Assembly: GCA_964016885.1 (NCBI GenBank)
Contig: OZ024743.1
Span: 124,042,342 to 124,106,341, forward strand
Source: Eledone cirrhosa
Taxonomy: Eukaryota > Mollusca > Cephalopoda > Octopoda > Eledonidae
Length of the DNA stretch: 64,000 nt
Direction of reading: 5' to 3'
The notes under the pieces were generated by a model, which saw nothing but the letters and a program-made list of their open reading frames with translations, was not told where the DNA came from and did not search any database. The position numbers were made by a program, and so were the translations under genes. Positions within the stretch are counted from its first letter, which is position 1; every line of letters begins with the position of its first letter. Shown piece by piece: positions 44,578 to 55,107 of the stretch.

Positions 44578-44710
44578 AATATGGTTTTATAAATATAGTT
44601 TCCATTTATTAATATCATTGATATTATACTCCAGAAAACTTGTTGAGTGCTTCGAATCAGTTATAAATATATATATTTGTTGAATTACCAACAAATTAAA
44701 TATCCCTTTG

Positions 44711-44749
<39 letters not shown>

Positions 44750-44751
<2 letters not shown>

Positions 44752-45610
44752 TCATTATCATCATCCTCATTTAGCGCCCATTTTTCATGTTAGCATAGGT
44801 TAGATGGGTTGTCTTATTTGAGGCAAGTCGAGGTCTTGTTCATACAGAACCGATTTTAGCTTGGTTTCTATGGGTGGATGCCCTTCTTAATGCCAACCAC
44901 ATATACAGCGAGTACTGGGTGCTTTTTGTTGTGACACTTACACAACGACTTTACAGGGAAGGCTGGGTGCTTTTTGTTGTGACACCTATATGACCACCTT
45001 ACAGTGTGGGCTGGGCACTTTTTGTCATGTCGCCATCATGACTACTTTACAGTTTGGGCTGGGGGTTTTGGTGGGAAGGGTGTGTGGGGTTTAGGGAGGT
45101 GGATATATGGGCGTGTGTGAGGGGGTGGAGTGTTAAGATGTAAAAGATGTATGGAAGGGATGATGAAGGTGAAGGTGGTGCATACCAGATGTATGATTCA
45201 GTCTGTGCTCACGGGAGATGTATGGGAGTGGAGGTGGAGGCGAATAGTATATGTATGCTTCAGCCTGTACTCATGGGAAGGTGGGTCTTCTGTATTACTG
45301 CTTAACGTCAGCGATCCCGGTCCTGTATTATCACCTAGGTGCAATTGTACAATGTCAGCTTTTATCACCTCCTCCCAAGTCTTCCTACTTCATTGCTTCC
45401 ATCAACTTTGAGCGCTTTGCATCTTTTTATACAGCTGTCCATACCAACGCAATTTCCTTTCCTGCACACTACATCTGATTCTTCTTATGCCTAGCTTCTC
45501 TCTCAGTTCGTTTATGCTTTGCCATTCATGTATATTATTATTACACATCCATCAGAGCATGCAAGCTTCATTTCTTTCTAATCTTCACATGTCTTCACAG
45601 TGCCCAGGTC
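44750..45610 (-). pseudogene. LINE 3' end, inverted
   Basis: Minus-strand (GAT)n start at 44750, 3' UTR blocks to about 45080, then an antisense RT C-terminus (catccat.agagcatgcaagc, agcttctctctcagttcgtt, catgtagcat). Decayed. Confidence 0.8.
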
Positions 45611-45699
45611 TCACTACCATGTAGCATATATACTTGGTTTGAGAAATAATATTCTAAGAGCCATTGAAGACTTTGTATGCACAAGGGTAATTGAGAAGA

Positions 45700-46310
45700 G
45701 GGTCAGTGATATAAACCTTTTCCAATCACATGAAGATGACCTAATTAGCAGAGGAGGAGGGTGCTTCGCGAGCATAATAGCTAGAATAAGGAAAGGATGG
45801 ATGAAGTTTAGTGAGTTACTCCTACTTTACTATTGACAACAAAAGGTGTCTCCCTACATACAAAAGGGTGGCTGTATGACACCTGTGTGCAACGTGTGAT
45901 GCTGCATGGTAGTGACACATCGGCAATGACTTCAGAGGACAGATGTAGGCTGGAGAGAAATGAAGTTATCATGCTTCATTGGATGTGCAATGTATATGTG
46001 AGAGAAAGGGAGAGCTTGGATGAACTGAGGGAGAAACTGGATTTAAGAGGAATCAGAAATGATGTGCAAGAGAGAAGACTGCATTGGTACAGAAATAGAT
46101 GATGATTGCTAGGTGAAGAAGTCCTATGAAATCCCAGTGGTAGGAAGTTGCAGTTGAGGTAGAGCAAGGAAAATCTAGTTGGAGGTGATGAGAGCTGATC
46201 TCAAATCACTGAGACTCACAGAGGAGATGACGAAGGAACACGAATGCTGAAAAGGACCTGACCAAACCATGTTAGTGTGGAAAAATGGACATAAGAACAA
46301 TGATGATGAT
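45700..46310 (+). pseudogene. LINE RT C-terminus and tail
   Basis: IARIRKGWMKFSELL, then MLHGSDTSAMTSEDRCRLER, MLHWMCNVYVRERESLDELR and LHWYRN, ending with ccatgttagtgtgg and GAT repeats. Convergent with the preceding inverted fragment. Confidence 0.82.
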
Positions 46311-46345
46311 GATTTCTCATCTCACCCATTCTTTGTAATCATTAT

Positions 46346-46530
46346 TGGCAGTATCGGTAGTTGGTCGGATGCCATGCTTTGAAGCATAGAGTTACCTCCC
46401 TTTATGATCTGAGTTCAAATCCCGTCGAGGTTAATTTTGCCTTTCATCCTTACAGGGTCGATAAAATAAAATACCAGATATACACTGGGGTAATTGCTGG
46501 CCTTGTGCCAAGAGTAGAAACAATTATTAC
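46346..46530 (+). mobile_element. tRNA-derived SINE
   Basis: ggcagtatcggtag head, gagttcaaatcccgtcgagg box B, body and tail aagtagaaacaattatta-like end. Confidence 0.88.
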
Positions 46531-46532
46531 AA

Positions 46533-46733
46533 TAGGCGGTGGATTGGCAGTATTGGTAGAGGGTCTGACGCCATGCTTTGACACATAGAGTTACGGCCCT
46601 TTCCATTCTGAGTTCAAATCCTGCTGAGGTTAACTTTGCCTTTCATCCTTACGGGGTCGATAAAATAAAGTACCAGTAATGCACTGGAGTAATTGCTGGC
46701 CTTGTGTCAAAAGTAGAAACAATTATTACAATA
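46533..46733 (+). mobile_element. tRNA-derived SINE, tandem second copy
   Basis: Full-length copy starting ggcggtggattggcagtat directly after the previous tail, ending agtagaaacaattattac. Confidence 0.9.
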
Positions 46734-46949
46734 TGGATACAAATTGTCGATACATGTTGATATTCTTTTTTCTAATTATAAGTGAGACATTTGAAATATC
46801 ATTTATGTCTGTGTTTCTCATTGGTTGTATTTGCTTGTAGTTGATAAACAGGTTGTGGTCTGCCCACATTCTGTTTATGTCAAGTATTAATTTGCTATAA
46901 GGATGAAAAACTATTTCAATGAGGAGTTTTCCTGTTGTTTGATTAACAC

Positions 46950-47345
46950 AGAGGTTCTCAAAGTAGACGCTACCCCCCCTCCCCCCGTTGGGTGTGTGTG
47001 TGTTGGGGGGGGGGGATCTTGGAAGGCTCTGGGGCCTAAGGGAGCGGTTGGGTGGAGGGTCGGTATAAATGATATGATAGTATATTGAATATCAAATGAT
47101 ACATATTATATATGAATATAGTAAAATAAAAAATATATAATATTTATTTATATATAGTATATATATTATTTCTTATATATAAATTAACAATTTTATTTAT
47201 TATATATTATTTACAATTTGCATGCAGGTAGGTCTCTCTAGAAATAGGGGTGGGATGGAGGGCGTTGAGGGTATTACATGGCGGTGAGGGGAAGGGGGGG
47301 GGGGCAGTGGCCCCAAAAGTTTGGGAACCTCAAACTTTGATTGTA
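46950..47345. mobile_element. Possible hAT-type MITE
   Basis: cagaggttctcaaagt and, inverted, aggttcccaaacttt are about 390 bp apart, the phrase typical of hAT terminal repeats. The interior is G-rich and AT-rich without coding. Target duplication not established. Confidence 0.4.
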
Positions 47346-47439
47346 TATTAATATATGTTTTGCATATATAGTATATATATATATAAAAAATATATTGATT
47401 GGATTGTTATGGATAGAATGCTTTTGTATCATTTCCTTT

Positions 47440-48245
47440 TATTGTGGACTAGCAGCATCCAGCGTTGCCTGGGAAGGTAAAATAATATCTGCTTTGATTA
47501 AAAGGTGTTGATCTTAGCGACTGCTTTTCGATGACTCATCTATGGCCACACACAGGCCATGCGGGGGAGGGTGGTGATGACCTCTATCACTGAGAAACGC
47601 GGGTGACTGACGAAGGGGCATGCTGGGGGAGGGAGTTTCGAATTTGAACGAAATCGGTTGAAAAATGTGGGCGCTAGAGCCGAAAGGGCGGAAATTTGAG
47701 CGAAAAGGTGGTATTTTCGAATATTTAAGCGGCTGCTACGCCGTTCCTGAACAAAAAGTCCAAAATGTAAAGACACTTTAAGACGTGAAATAATCAGATC
47801 TAACAAAGTAGGTTGATTAATGTGGGAGCTAGAGCCGAAAAAGTGGAAATTTGAGTCTAAAAGTGTTTTTTTTTTAAATATTTAAGCGGCTGCCACGCCG
47901 TCCCTGAACAACAAAGGCAAAATATATAGCCATTACAGGATTTGCAATTATAAATTCTATTTTGCTTTAAAATTTAAACGAAATCGGTGGCAAAATGTGG
48001 GAGCTAGAACCAAAAATTTTATTTTTCAATACCTAAAAAAAGGTGACCCCCCCCCCCCCCCTATCGATTTTTATCTGCAGAATGACCTCGGAATAAAAAA
48101 AGACAATACGCTGATATATAGAAAACAGTCCCCGATGACTAATCTATGAGCCTGTAAAGTTTCATGAAAATCGGTCGTAAGATGTAGGCCCCTATAGGTA
48201 ATACACAGACACACACACATACTTAATTTTATATATATATAGATT
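47440..48245 (+). repeat. Dispersed repeat with internal ~170-bp duplication
   Basis: tgtgggcgctagagccgaaa ... atatttaagcggctgctacg ... ctgaacaaaaa is repeated at 47820-47925, and a third partial start lies at 47995. A 3' part with aagtttcatgaaaatcggtc ends in CA and TA repeats. Family not identified. Confidence 0.6.
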
Positions 48246-48369
48246 ATTGGAATGCAGATAACATTATAAAAAGTAAAAAAAGAACTCTAAATGCTTTTAA
48301 CATTATGTTTGATATATCTACCACTCCTCACTCTGTCAACCCCCCCCCCCTCCCATCCCACTAGGCAAC

Positions 48370-48730
48370 AGCTCACCCCATCTGTAGGTAGAGAGGTCTC
48401 TTCAGCTGAGTCAATGACGACAACCTTTCTAGTGTCGGTGCCACTATAAATGTACCTAGTACACCCTGTAAGGTGGTTGGAGATAGGAAGAGCCCTCCAC
48501 TGTAGAAACCATGCTAAAAGGGTCAAGAAAACTCTCAGTTGTGTCAGAAGCACAACAGCCTCTCTAGTTTTGGTGAAATACGTGATAAACACACCCAGTA
48601 TGCTCTATAAAGTGGTTGGTGATAGGAAGGTCATCCAGATGTAGAAAACCTGCCAAAAAAAAAATCAGAAGATTATTCACCTTTACCAAAAACATGACAA
48701 CTTCCTAGTACTGGTCCACAATAAAAAACT
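48370..48730 (-). repeat. Degenerate ~140-bp repeat, inverted set
   Basis: gacaacctttctagtgtcgg and caacagcctctctagttttg with agtacaccctgtaaggtggt; reverse-oriented relatives of the 37.3-kb set. Confidence 0.5.
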
Positions 48731-48734
48731 GTCT

Positions 48735-49685
48735 ACACATTCGCAGTATTTAAGCATAAGACTACTATTAGATCTTAATTCAGTATTTAGTATATCATCT
48801 TCATTTAAATGCATTTATTCCCTCAAAAGTATATTTGCCGCTTTACATATCTCAAAATATTTTCTATATAAAAATTATAAACATTAACCCTTTCATTATC
48901 TTATTTCCAGTCAAATTCAATACCTGTGGTTTTCAAATAATTTTGAAAATAATCAAGAATTTAACTTTCAATTAGCAATAACTATGCCTCAGATATACCC
49001 CATTGGTGATGGTACTGCCTCTGTGGGTGAAGAAGATCAAGAATTTAGAGGGATTCAATAGTAGTATAGCATTCTCATAATTAAGCTGGTGTTTGGAGCA
49101 TAATAAACATTCTAACATAAAATCATGGTAGGTTTTCAGATAAATATAAACATCTTAAAACAAACAATTTTGTATCTTAGAATCAAGGGGTGGTTCAGTA
49201 TCAAAAGGGTTCTTCTTCAATTTGTTAAAATTTTCCCTTTTTTTTTATTTATTTGAGTAGTTTATAAAAGAAAAGAACATTTTGACATCTTTTCCAAATA
49301 TTTTTACCTTCATCAGCAGTTATCTTTGTGCTGAGGATTATTTCTGCTGTTTTTCTTGCAAATCAAGATTATGGATATGAACTCAAAATTCTAGCTGTAG
49401 GATCAAGAGTATTTATTCTGTTTGTTGGCAGTTTGAAGATATTTGAAATAGATTTTATCAAATGAGAAAAAACTGTAAATAATAGCTTTTTCTATTGTTT
49501 GACTCAAAAAGTTTATTCACTTCTTGAACATGCTTTAGAATTGGATGTAAAAAGAAATATGAAGCATGTTCTGATAACCACAATGCATGCATGATCCTGT
49601 AACTCCTGAGGAAGTCATAGGGGTGCTGTATTCATATAGTGTTTCTAGGGCATCTTTTAAAACTTGGCGGAGCCATTCTTCTCTC
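48735..49685. other. Unassigned AT-rich sequence
   Basis: No gene, SINE or LINE recognised. Confidence 0.55.
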
Positions 49686-49734
49686 CAGGTTTGAATACAA
49701 CAGATTTCTTCCATAAAAGGATAGAAAGTGATAA

Positions 49735-49882
49735 AGAAATATAGATAAGACCCAGTATGTGACTGGTACTTCTAAAGGATGAGAGGCAAAGTACCTTGGT
49801 GGGATTTGAACTCAGAATAGCAAAAAGAATACCGCAAAGCATTCTATCCAACGTTCTAATGACTCTGCCAATGTGTCACCTC
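49735..49882 (-). mobile_element. Decayed SINE-like fragment
   Basis: gactggtact..., ggatgagaggcaaagtacct, gtgggatttgaactcagaat and actctgccaatg match the antisense SINE body and box B with many changes. Confidence 0.55.
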
Positions 49883-49889
49883 TATAACT

Positions 49890-50570
49890 ACAATACATTT
49901 CATATAACCATTCAGCAATAAATCACTTGTCTTTTGTACTTATAATTTTAAAGTCGATTTGTGATCCAAAATTCTGATTGAAAATTCTAACCACAGCAGA
50001 TTCATCTGATAAACATTTAGTTGCATAACTGCTTAAAATCTCCAATGGTTCTTTATCATTAATAGCAAGGTATAACTAATTGAAACTGTTTGTCTAGTTG
50101 AAAAGTGGAAACCTATAAATTTCTGCTACACAAAATTGTAAGTTTCTAGGGAGACATTCAGCACAAGTATAGGATTCTGTCAATTGCAAAGAATGACATA
50201 TATCCTTTCATGATATTGATATTGTTAATTCTAATAGATTTTCAATGCTAAGTTCTTTTCCACCAACTTTTCCTAAAAACTGTAATTCCGTTTGCATAAA
50301 ATCAAAGTGACAAATCAAGATATGCATAATTTAACATTTTTGTAATTGTTACAGAAATGTATTATAACCTTTTCTAGAAGCTTCTTAACTCTAACATCCT
50401 TGGATGTATCTAGAAAACAAATTTTCCAGTTCCTACATTAGAAATTAAATCTTCATCAAAGTGTAACAAGCACATTCTTTACAATATTGGCACATTTGGT
50501 ACAAGGTAAATTCACTTTGGAAACAAAGTGATTATTACTATTATTATTATTTTTTTTTTTTTGCACAATC
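49890..50570. other. Unassigned AT-rich sequence
   Basis: Nothing recognised beyond an ATT/T-run microsatellite at 50531-50562. Confidence 0.5.
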
Positions 50571-50574
50571 TACA

Positions 50575-50740
50575 TGAGGCTGTGTTCACAAGAGATAGAA
50601 GATAGGAGGTTGAATTAAGTGCAAGAATTGCAGAAGCTGGTGCAGTAATGCACCAGCTTCAGCATTCAGTAATCAGAAGAAGGGAGGTAGGCATAAAAGC
50701 CCAACTATTTATCTTCAATTCAGTATTTGTGCCAACCGGT
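50575..50740 (+). pseudogene. LINE RT fragment (family of 28.1 kb)
   Basis: gctgtgttcacaag, gaattaagtgcaagaattg, agctggtgcagtaatgc and cagcttc.gcattcagtaat match 28082-28260. Confidence 0.8.
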
Positions 50741-50749
50741 AATATTTGA

Positions 50750-51304
50750 TAAAGTTTAAATCCATTAACCTCTTTAGTGCCTAACATGTATGCATTTCAG
50801 TGCCACAGATGAGATAACTCTATCCTAACATGTTTGAACTCGTTTCCAACAGTTCATAACTTCAAAGCTAGTTAGGGTTACTAGTTTATTGATGTGCCGT
50901 TTGTCAATCATTCAGATATGTGTTAACAAAGGTTTGTTTTAAAAAATAGTCATTTTACTGAAAAAAAAAATCCAGCATAGCAACTGTAGCTGTGTAAAAT
51001 ATATGCAGCAGTCAACAGATTAATGTAACGATTAGAAACAATGTTTATTCTGTCAGATTAGAAAAAAAATCTTTAAATATACTCTTGGGCCTTTTCACTT
51101 TTACTTTTTACATATAATTTTCAATTTGTATGGAACTTTGCTCCCTTTTCCAACAACATATAAAAAAGCTGGTTTTCCGAATGGGGTTGGAAAAATCCAC
51201 AATTAGACAAAGTACTCAATACATTAGTAGAGAAGAAGCATATTTAATTCATATAGAAATGAAATCATCCTGATTATTTCATATGAATATATATATATAT
51301 ATGA

Positions 51305-51337
<33 letters not shown>

Positions 51338-51365
51338 CAAATTTGATATAAATATCCCAGGGTCA
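50750..51365. other. Unassigned AT-rich sequence
   Basis: No feature apart from a (TA)n tract at 51287-51328. Confidence 0.5.
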
Positions 51366-51369
51366 TGCA

Positions 51370-53411
51370 ATGTGTCCCTCCATTTCGAGATGGTAGAGTG
51401 TAGAACATGTTATGAGAGGGAATTTGGAGAGTATGTGAGGCTGTATTTGTTAATAAAATGTGGTGTGGTAAATAAATATATACATAGAGACCAATACACA
51501 GCCGCTAAGAGAGAAACTAGATATCAGGTGTATCAGGTGTACTTAGCACGCAGGGAGGCTGAGAGTAAGAGGTTTGCCAATGTTCTGCGACGGGGAGATC
51601 AGAGACATGTGGTGTTCCGCATTGCGAAGCAGTGTGTTAATGAAAACAAGGATGTTGTTGGAGATAAGTGTCTCTGAAATGATGTTGGTGTACTTAGTGT
51701 CACTAATGATCAGAAAAAGGAATCCTGGGAATGTCATTATGAGAGACTGATGAATGTGGAGAATGAATGGGGAAGAGAGAAATTACCCCCAGTAGACCTG
51801 ACAGAGGGACCAGCTATTGAGATTGATGAATATAGGGTCCAAGAAGCAATTAAGGAAATGAAAAATGGTAAGGCTGCTGGACCGTTAGGGATAGTTGCTG
51901 AGATGCTGAAGGCATCAGAAGTAGGCATTAAACTGGTTGCACGCATTGTCAATCAAGCTATATATGGTGGTGTCATACCCAAAGGCTGGTGCAGCAGTAT
52001 TCTGATAAATTGCTACAAAGGTATAAGGGATGCTCTGGAGAGGAGCAATTATAGGGGCATAAAACTGATGGATCAGGTTATGAAAGTGGCAGAACGAATA
52101 TAAGCGCAACTAATTAGAGAAAGGGTCAAATTAGATGAGATGCAGTTTGGTTTTGTGCCTGGAAAAAGTACAACAGATGCCCTCTTCTTAAAGAATAAGC
52201 CACTATACTTAGCTTTTTGTTGACCTAGAGAAGGCCTTCGATAGGGTACCCCGATCTGTCATCTGGTGGTCCCTAAGGACACTAGGTGTAGAGGAATGGC
52301 TTATGAGGACAGTGCAAGCTATGTACAGAGGTGCTGTCAGTAAAGTGAGGGTAGGAATGGAGTTTAGTGAGGAATTCCAGATACAAGTAGGTGTACATCA
52401 GGGTTCAGTCCTCAGCCGCTCTTGTTCATTATAGTCCTCCAAGCCATAACAGAGGAATTTAAGAATGGCTGCCCATGGGAACTTCTCTATGCTGATGATC
52501 TGGTTCTTATAGCAGAATCAGTAGAGGAGCTAGAGAATAAATTCTGGCTGTGGAAACAGCAGTTGGAATCAAGAGGACTGAGAGTGAACATAGTTAAGAC
52601 AAAAGTTGATAAGTAGAAAAGAGGACAAAACTCTGATTCCATCAGGGAAATGGTCATGTTCGATATGTAGAAAAGGAATCGGCATAAATTCTATAAAATG
52701 TACACAATGCAGATCGTGGGTACACAAGAGATGTAGTGGGATAGCAGGCAAACTAACAGGTAGGGAAAACTATGTATGCAGTAGATGTACAGGGAAATTT
52801 GACAGTAGAAGTCACAGTGATAGACACATTTTTCAAATGCAGGTGGTTTTATAGAAGTGGTTGATAGCTTCTGGTACCTAGGTGATCAGAGTTCTGAGGC
52901 CATAGTATCTAGAATAAGGACGGGTTGGAAGAAGTTTAGGGAGCTGCTTCCTCTGCTGACGAAGAAAGGTTTCTCCCTGCGTACGAAACGCCACTTATAT
53001 GATGCCTATGTGAGATGCGCGATGTTGTATGTAGTGAGACATAGGCAGCAACTGCAGAGGATATGCGACGGCTGGAGAGAAATGAAGCAAGCATGCTCCG
53101 TTGGATGTGCAATGTCAACGTGCGTGAACGACCAAGCATAGATGAGTTGAGAGAGAAACTGTGTATAAGAGGGATAAGTTGTAGTGTGCGGGAGAGAAAA
53201 CTGCAATGATATGGACATGTGAAGGAAGACACAGCAGAGGAAGACCACGAAAACACGGGTGGAAGTGGTGAGAGCAGACCTCAGATCGCTGAAGCTCACA
53301 GAGGAGATGACGAAGGATCGCCACAAGTGGAGAGATGCTGTGCTGAATGGGACCCATCCCACCCTTGCAAGCAGGGAAAAGCAGACGTAAAATGATGATG
53401 ATGATGATGAT
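51370..53411 (+). pseudogene. LINE: RT, zinc-finger-like C-terminus and (GAT)n tail
   Basis: The longest copy of the (GAT)n-tailed LINE here. MKNGKAAGPLGIVAEMLK and SNYRGIKLMDQVMKVAERI are RT motifs 0-1; QFGFVPGKSTTDALF, a broken AFDRVPR-like stretch near 52230, PWELLYADDLVLIAESVEEL (intact YADD) and LRVNIVKTK follow. A Cys/His cluster (CSICRKGIGINSIKCTQCRS, VHKRCSGIAGKL) comes next, then SFWYLGDQ and GWKKFRELLPLLTKKGFSLR. Stops at 51677, 52103 and 52614 and frameshifts show it is dead. GAT repeats at 53391-53411 end it. Confidence 0.88.
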
Positions 53412-53454
53412 ATACACCAGTTCCGAACACAATGGAATCCAATTCCCACTGTCA

Positions 53455-54030
53455 CTGCTTCCGTCTCTCCCCATCTCTCACTATTTTGAGCAAATGGTGG
53501 CCCACACACTGGCTGCACTGGTGGACAGAATATAGAAGGCATTTCTCTGGAGGATGGTGAGGGAGACGCGCTGGAAGAGCTATTCCAGCTAGCGAGACCC
53601 ACACCCCCTGCGGAGAGCCAAACTTGAGCTGGTGGTGGTAAGTAGTGAGGTGGCTCTAGGGATAAGGACACAAGAAGTCTCCACTGCTTCGGGCTCGATC
53701 GCAAACCCGTCGGAGAACAACCAATATTTGGAGAGTTTAGCCTCCTCAGCCCGGAGTGCAGCAGAACCTGGGTTAGTCACACACTGCACCAGGTTGGCGC
53801 AGGAGAATGTGCCTCCCCAGATGAGGGGTTTATCACAGCGGAACGGGAAGATGGCCACGCCGTCCATCCCCGCCGGCTCGAGGTCGGAGGAGAAACCTGC
53901 AGTATCTAAGCCATGCTTTATGACCTCGTTGAAGGAAGGCGGCAATCACTGTAGCGACAGGACAGCGGGTGGAGGCCAAAAGAGACTCACACAGTCCATA
54001 CGACGATTTAAGTGTAATTAGTTACCCAAC
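53455..54030 (-). pseudogene. GC-rich retroelement C-terminal fragment
   Basis: Minus-strand frame of 118 residues from 53945: DGVAIFPFRCDKPLIWGGTF, then LRAEEAKLSKYWLFSDGFAI and EPEAVETSCV resemble a conserved C-terminal module of invertebrate retroelements with a PDG...W(D) endonuclease-like core. The expected acidic residue after W is Gly here. The continuation to about 53460 (SREMPSIFCPPVQPVCGPP) is in another frame. Family recalled from sequence feel, not searched. Confidence 0.5.
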
Positions 54031-54076
54031 GAAACTTAAGTATCTGTACATCTCAGTGTTGTAACTAATTATAAAT

Positions 54077-54185
54077 ATATATATATAAACCGTGTCCAAC
54101 TTTTTTTAGAATTTATTTAGTACGCTTTATTAATAATAAAGCGCGCTAAATAAATTCGAAAGGAAAAAAGTTAAGCACGGTTAGC
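54077..54185. repeat. Hairpin with ~48-bp imperfect arms
   Basis: taaaccgtg.c.aactttttt ... aatttatttag..cgctttatta is mirrored by aataaagcg..ctaaataaatt ... aaaaaagttaagcacggtta. A small MITE-like element 0.5 kb upstream of the PPP1R15-like promoter. Confidence 0.8.
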
Positions 54186-54663
54186 GCCAATAGATACGTT
54201 TTCTACTAAAAATAACAACACTGTTATTTGATTCCCGCTTGTCGTCATCTCAGTTAAATCGATATGCGTAACTTTCGTGTTTGTGTCTAAAACTAAATTA
54301 TTGTATTATAAGAGTAAATTAATTTTTTTAAAATCTTATTTTGTTTGTTTTTCAAAAAAAAAAAAAAAAGGGGTTAAAAAATAACGATATCATGAGAATA
54401 TCGTTTTTAACATGTTTCACCCCTCCTCTTCAAATGCTGATGCAATAACCGGTAGCCATATTAATTTGTTTATACTTCGTTTCGTCGCTTGGTGATTATT
54501 TTGTGTATATTTGTGTTATAAAATAGCTTATATTTTGAATTCACATTAATTGATTTAAAACTAAAATATTAGTATAGTGTATATGAAAATTTCGAATTAT
54601 TATTTTTTTACTTTTAATGTAGAACTATTTTTCTTCTCGTATCTCATTAAAATTAATGCGCCC

Positions 54664-54671
54664 TATAAATA
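54664..54671 (+). promoter_or_regulatory. Candidate TATA box of the PPP1R15-like gene
   Basis: tataaata, preceded by gcgccc, stands about 40 bp upstream of the first uORF and about 140 bp upstream of the first long ORF. A start near 54692-54697 would include both uORFs. Not tested. Confidence 0.5.
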
Positions 54672-54705
54672 AGACCACCTACGCATGTGCTGCGTAGTAC
54701 AAATC

Positions 54706-54723
54706 ATGTTAGCCTTACAATAA
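54706..54723 (+). promoter_or_regulatory. Upstream ORF 1 (5 codons)
   Basis: ATG at 54706 reads MLALQ and stops at TAA 54721-54723. An in-frame ATG at 54685 would lengthen it to 12 codons if transcription starts further upstream. Confidence 0.55.
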
Positions 54724-54728
54724 ACCGA

Positions 54729-54764
54729 ATGAAACTTTCTCCGCTCTCAAATTTCGATTTTTAA
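54729..54764 (+). promoter_or_regulatory. Upstream ORF 2 (11 codons)
   Basis: ATG at 54729 reads MKLSPLSNFDF and stops at 54762-54764, 47 nt before the first long ORF. Two short uORFs are also the layout in vertebrate GADD34 mRNA, where they make translation resistant to eIF2-alpha phosphorylation. Confidence 0.55.
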
Positions 54765-54811
54765 ACCCAACGGTTGATTTTACATAATTTGGATTTATAT
54801 TTGATTCAGAA

Positions 54812-55063
54812 ATGGATGGAAAATGTTCAATGATATGCCCAGACCTTGAATTTTTGCCTATTTCGTTTACCGAAAATTTTAAACATTGCAACTGTGCTGA
54901 AAATGATGTTACCCAATATTTTATGACAAATGTAAATTATACTGATAAATACTGGAATAAACTTGATAAATATTGGCTTCAATATTCTTTTCCACACGCT
55001 CACAGTTCTCATGAAAAGCATTCCACAGTTAAACACCAACACGCCATTCAAAACGATTTTTGA
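54812..55063 (+). CDS. N-terminal frame of the PPP1R15-like gene (or long third uORF)
   Basis: An 83-codon frame with a good start context (gaaATGg). It reads MDGKCSMICPDLEFLPISF at the start and contains YTDKYWNKLDKYWLQY; the composition looks coding. It stops at 55061-55063, where a T run (55057-55061, preceding gaac) lies, and the main frame is open on the other phase from 55060 onward. One extra T in that run would fuse the two frames into one protein of about 470 residues. Otherwise this is a separate upstream ORF and the main protein starts at ATG 55108. I cannot decide between a true frameshift, an assembly error in a homopolymer, and a regulatory ORF. Confidence 0.55.
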   Translation: MDGKCSMICPDLEFLPISFTENFKHCNCAENDVTQYFMTNVNYTDKYWNKLDKYWLQYSFPHAHSSHEKHSTVKHQHAIQNDF

Positions 55064-55107
55064 ACATTGAATCGCATTTGATTTTGTATATTGGATTTCT
55101 TACCACT

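Larger units (their letters stand above)
44316..44620. repeat. Palindromic ribozyme pair B
   Basis: 147-bp arms (44316-44462 and 44474-44620) that appear perfectly complementary around an 11-nt centre; each carries a complete hammerhead on opposite strands. The sequence after the right arm (tatactccag...cttgttgagtgct) matches that after the hairpin at 6571-6735. Confidence 0.95.

Noticed and set aside
49305..49345. Minus-strand CTGATGA with a downstream GAAA at 49316-49322
   Set aside because: The sequence between core and GAAA cannot form helix II and there is no helix III.
52490..52505. CTGATGA at 52495 and similar cores at 27411, 30131, 51747
   Set aside because: These lie inside LINE reverse transcriptase coding sequence (e.g. 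the YADD box) and lack the other hammerhead parts.
54659..54675. TATA-like sequences elsewhere
   Set aside because: TATA motifs are meaningless in such TA-rich DNA; only the one with suitable spacing to the PPP1R15-like leader is reported.
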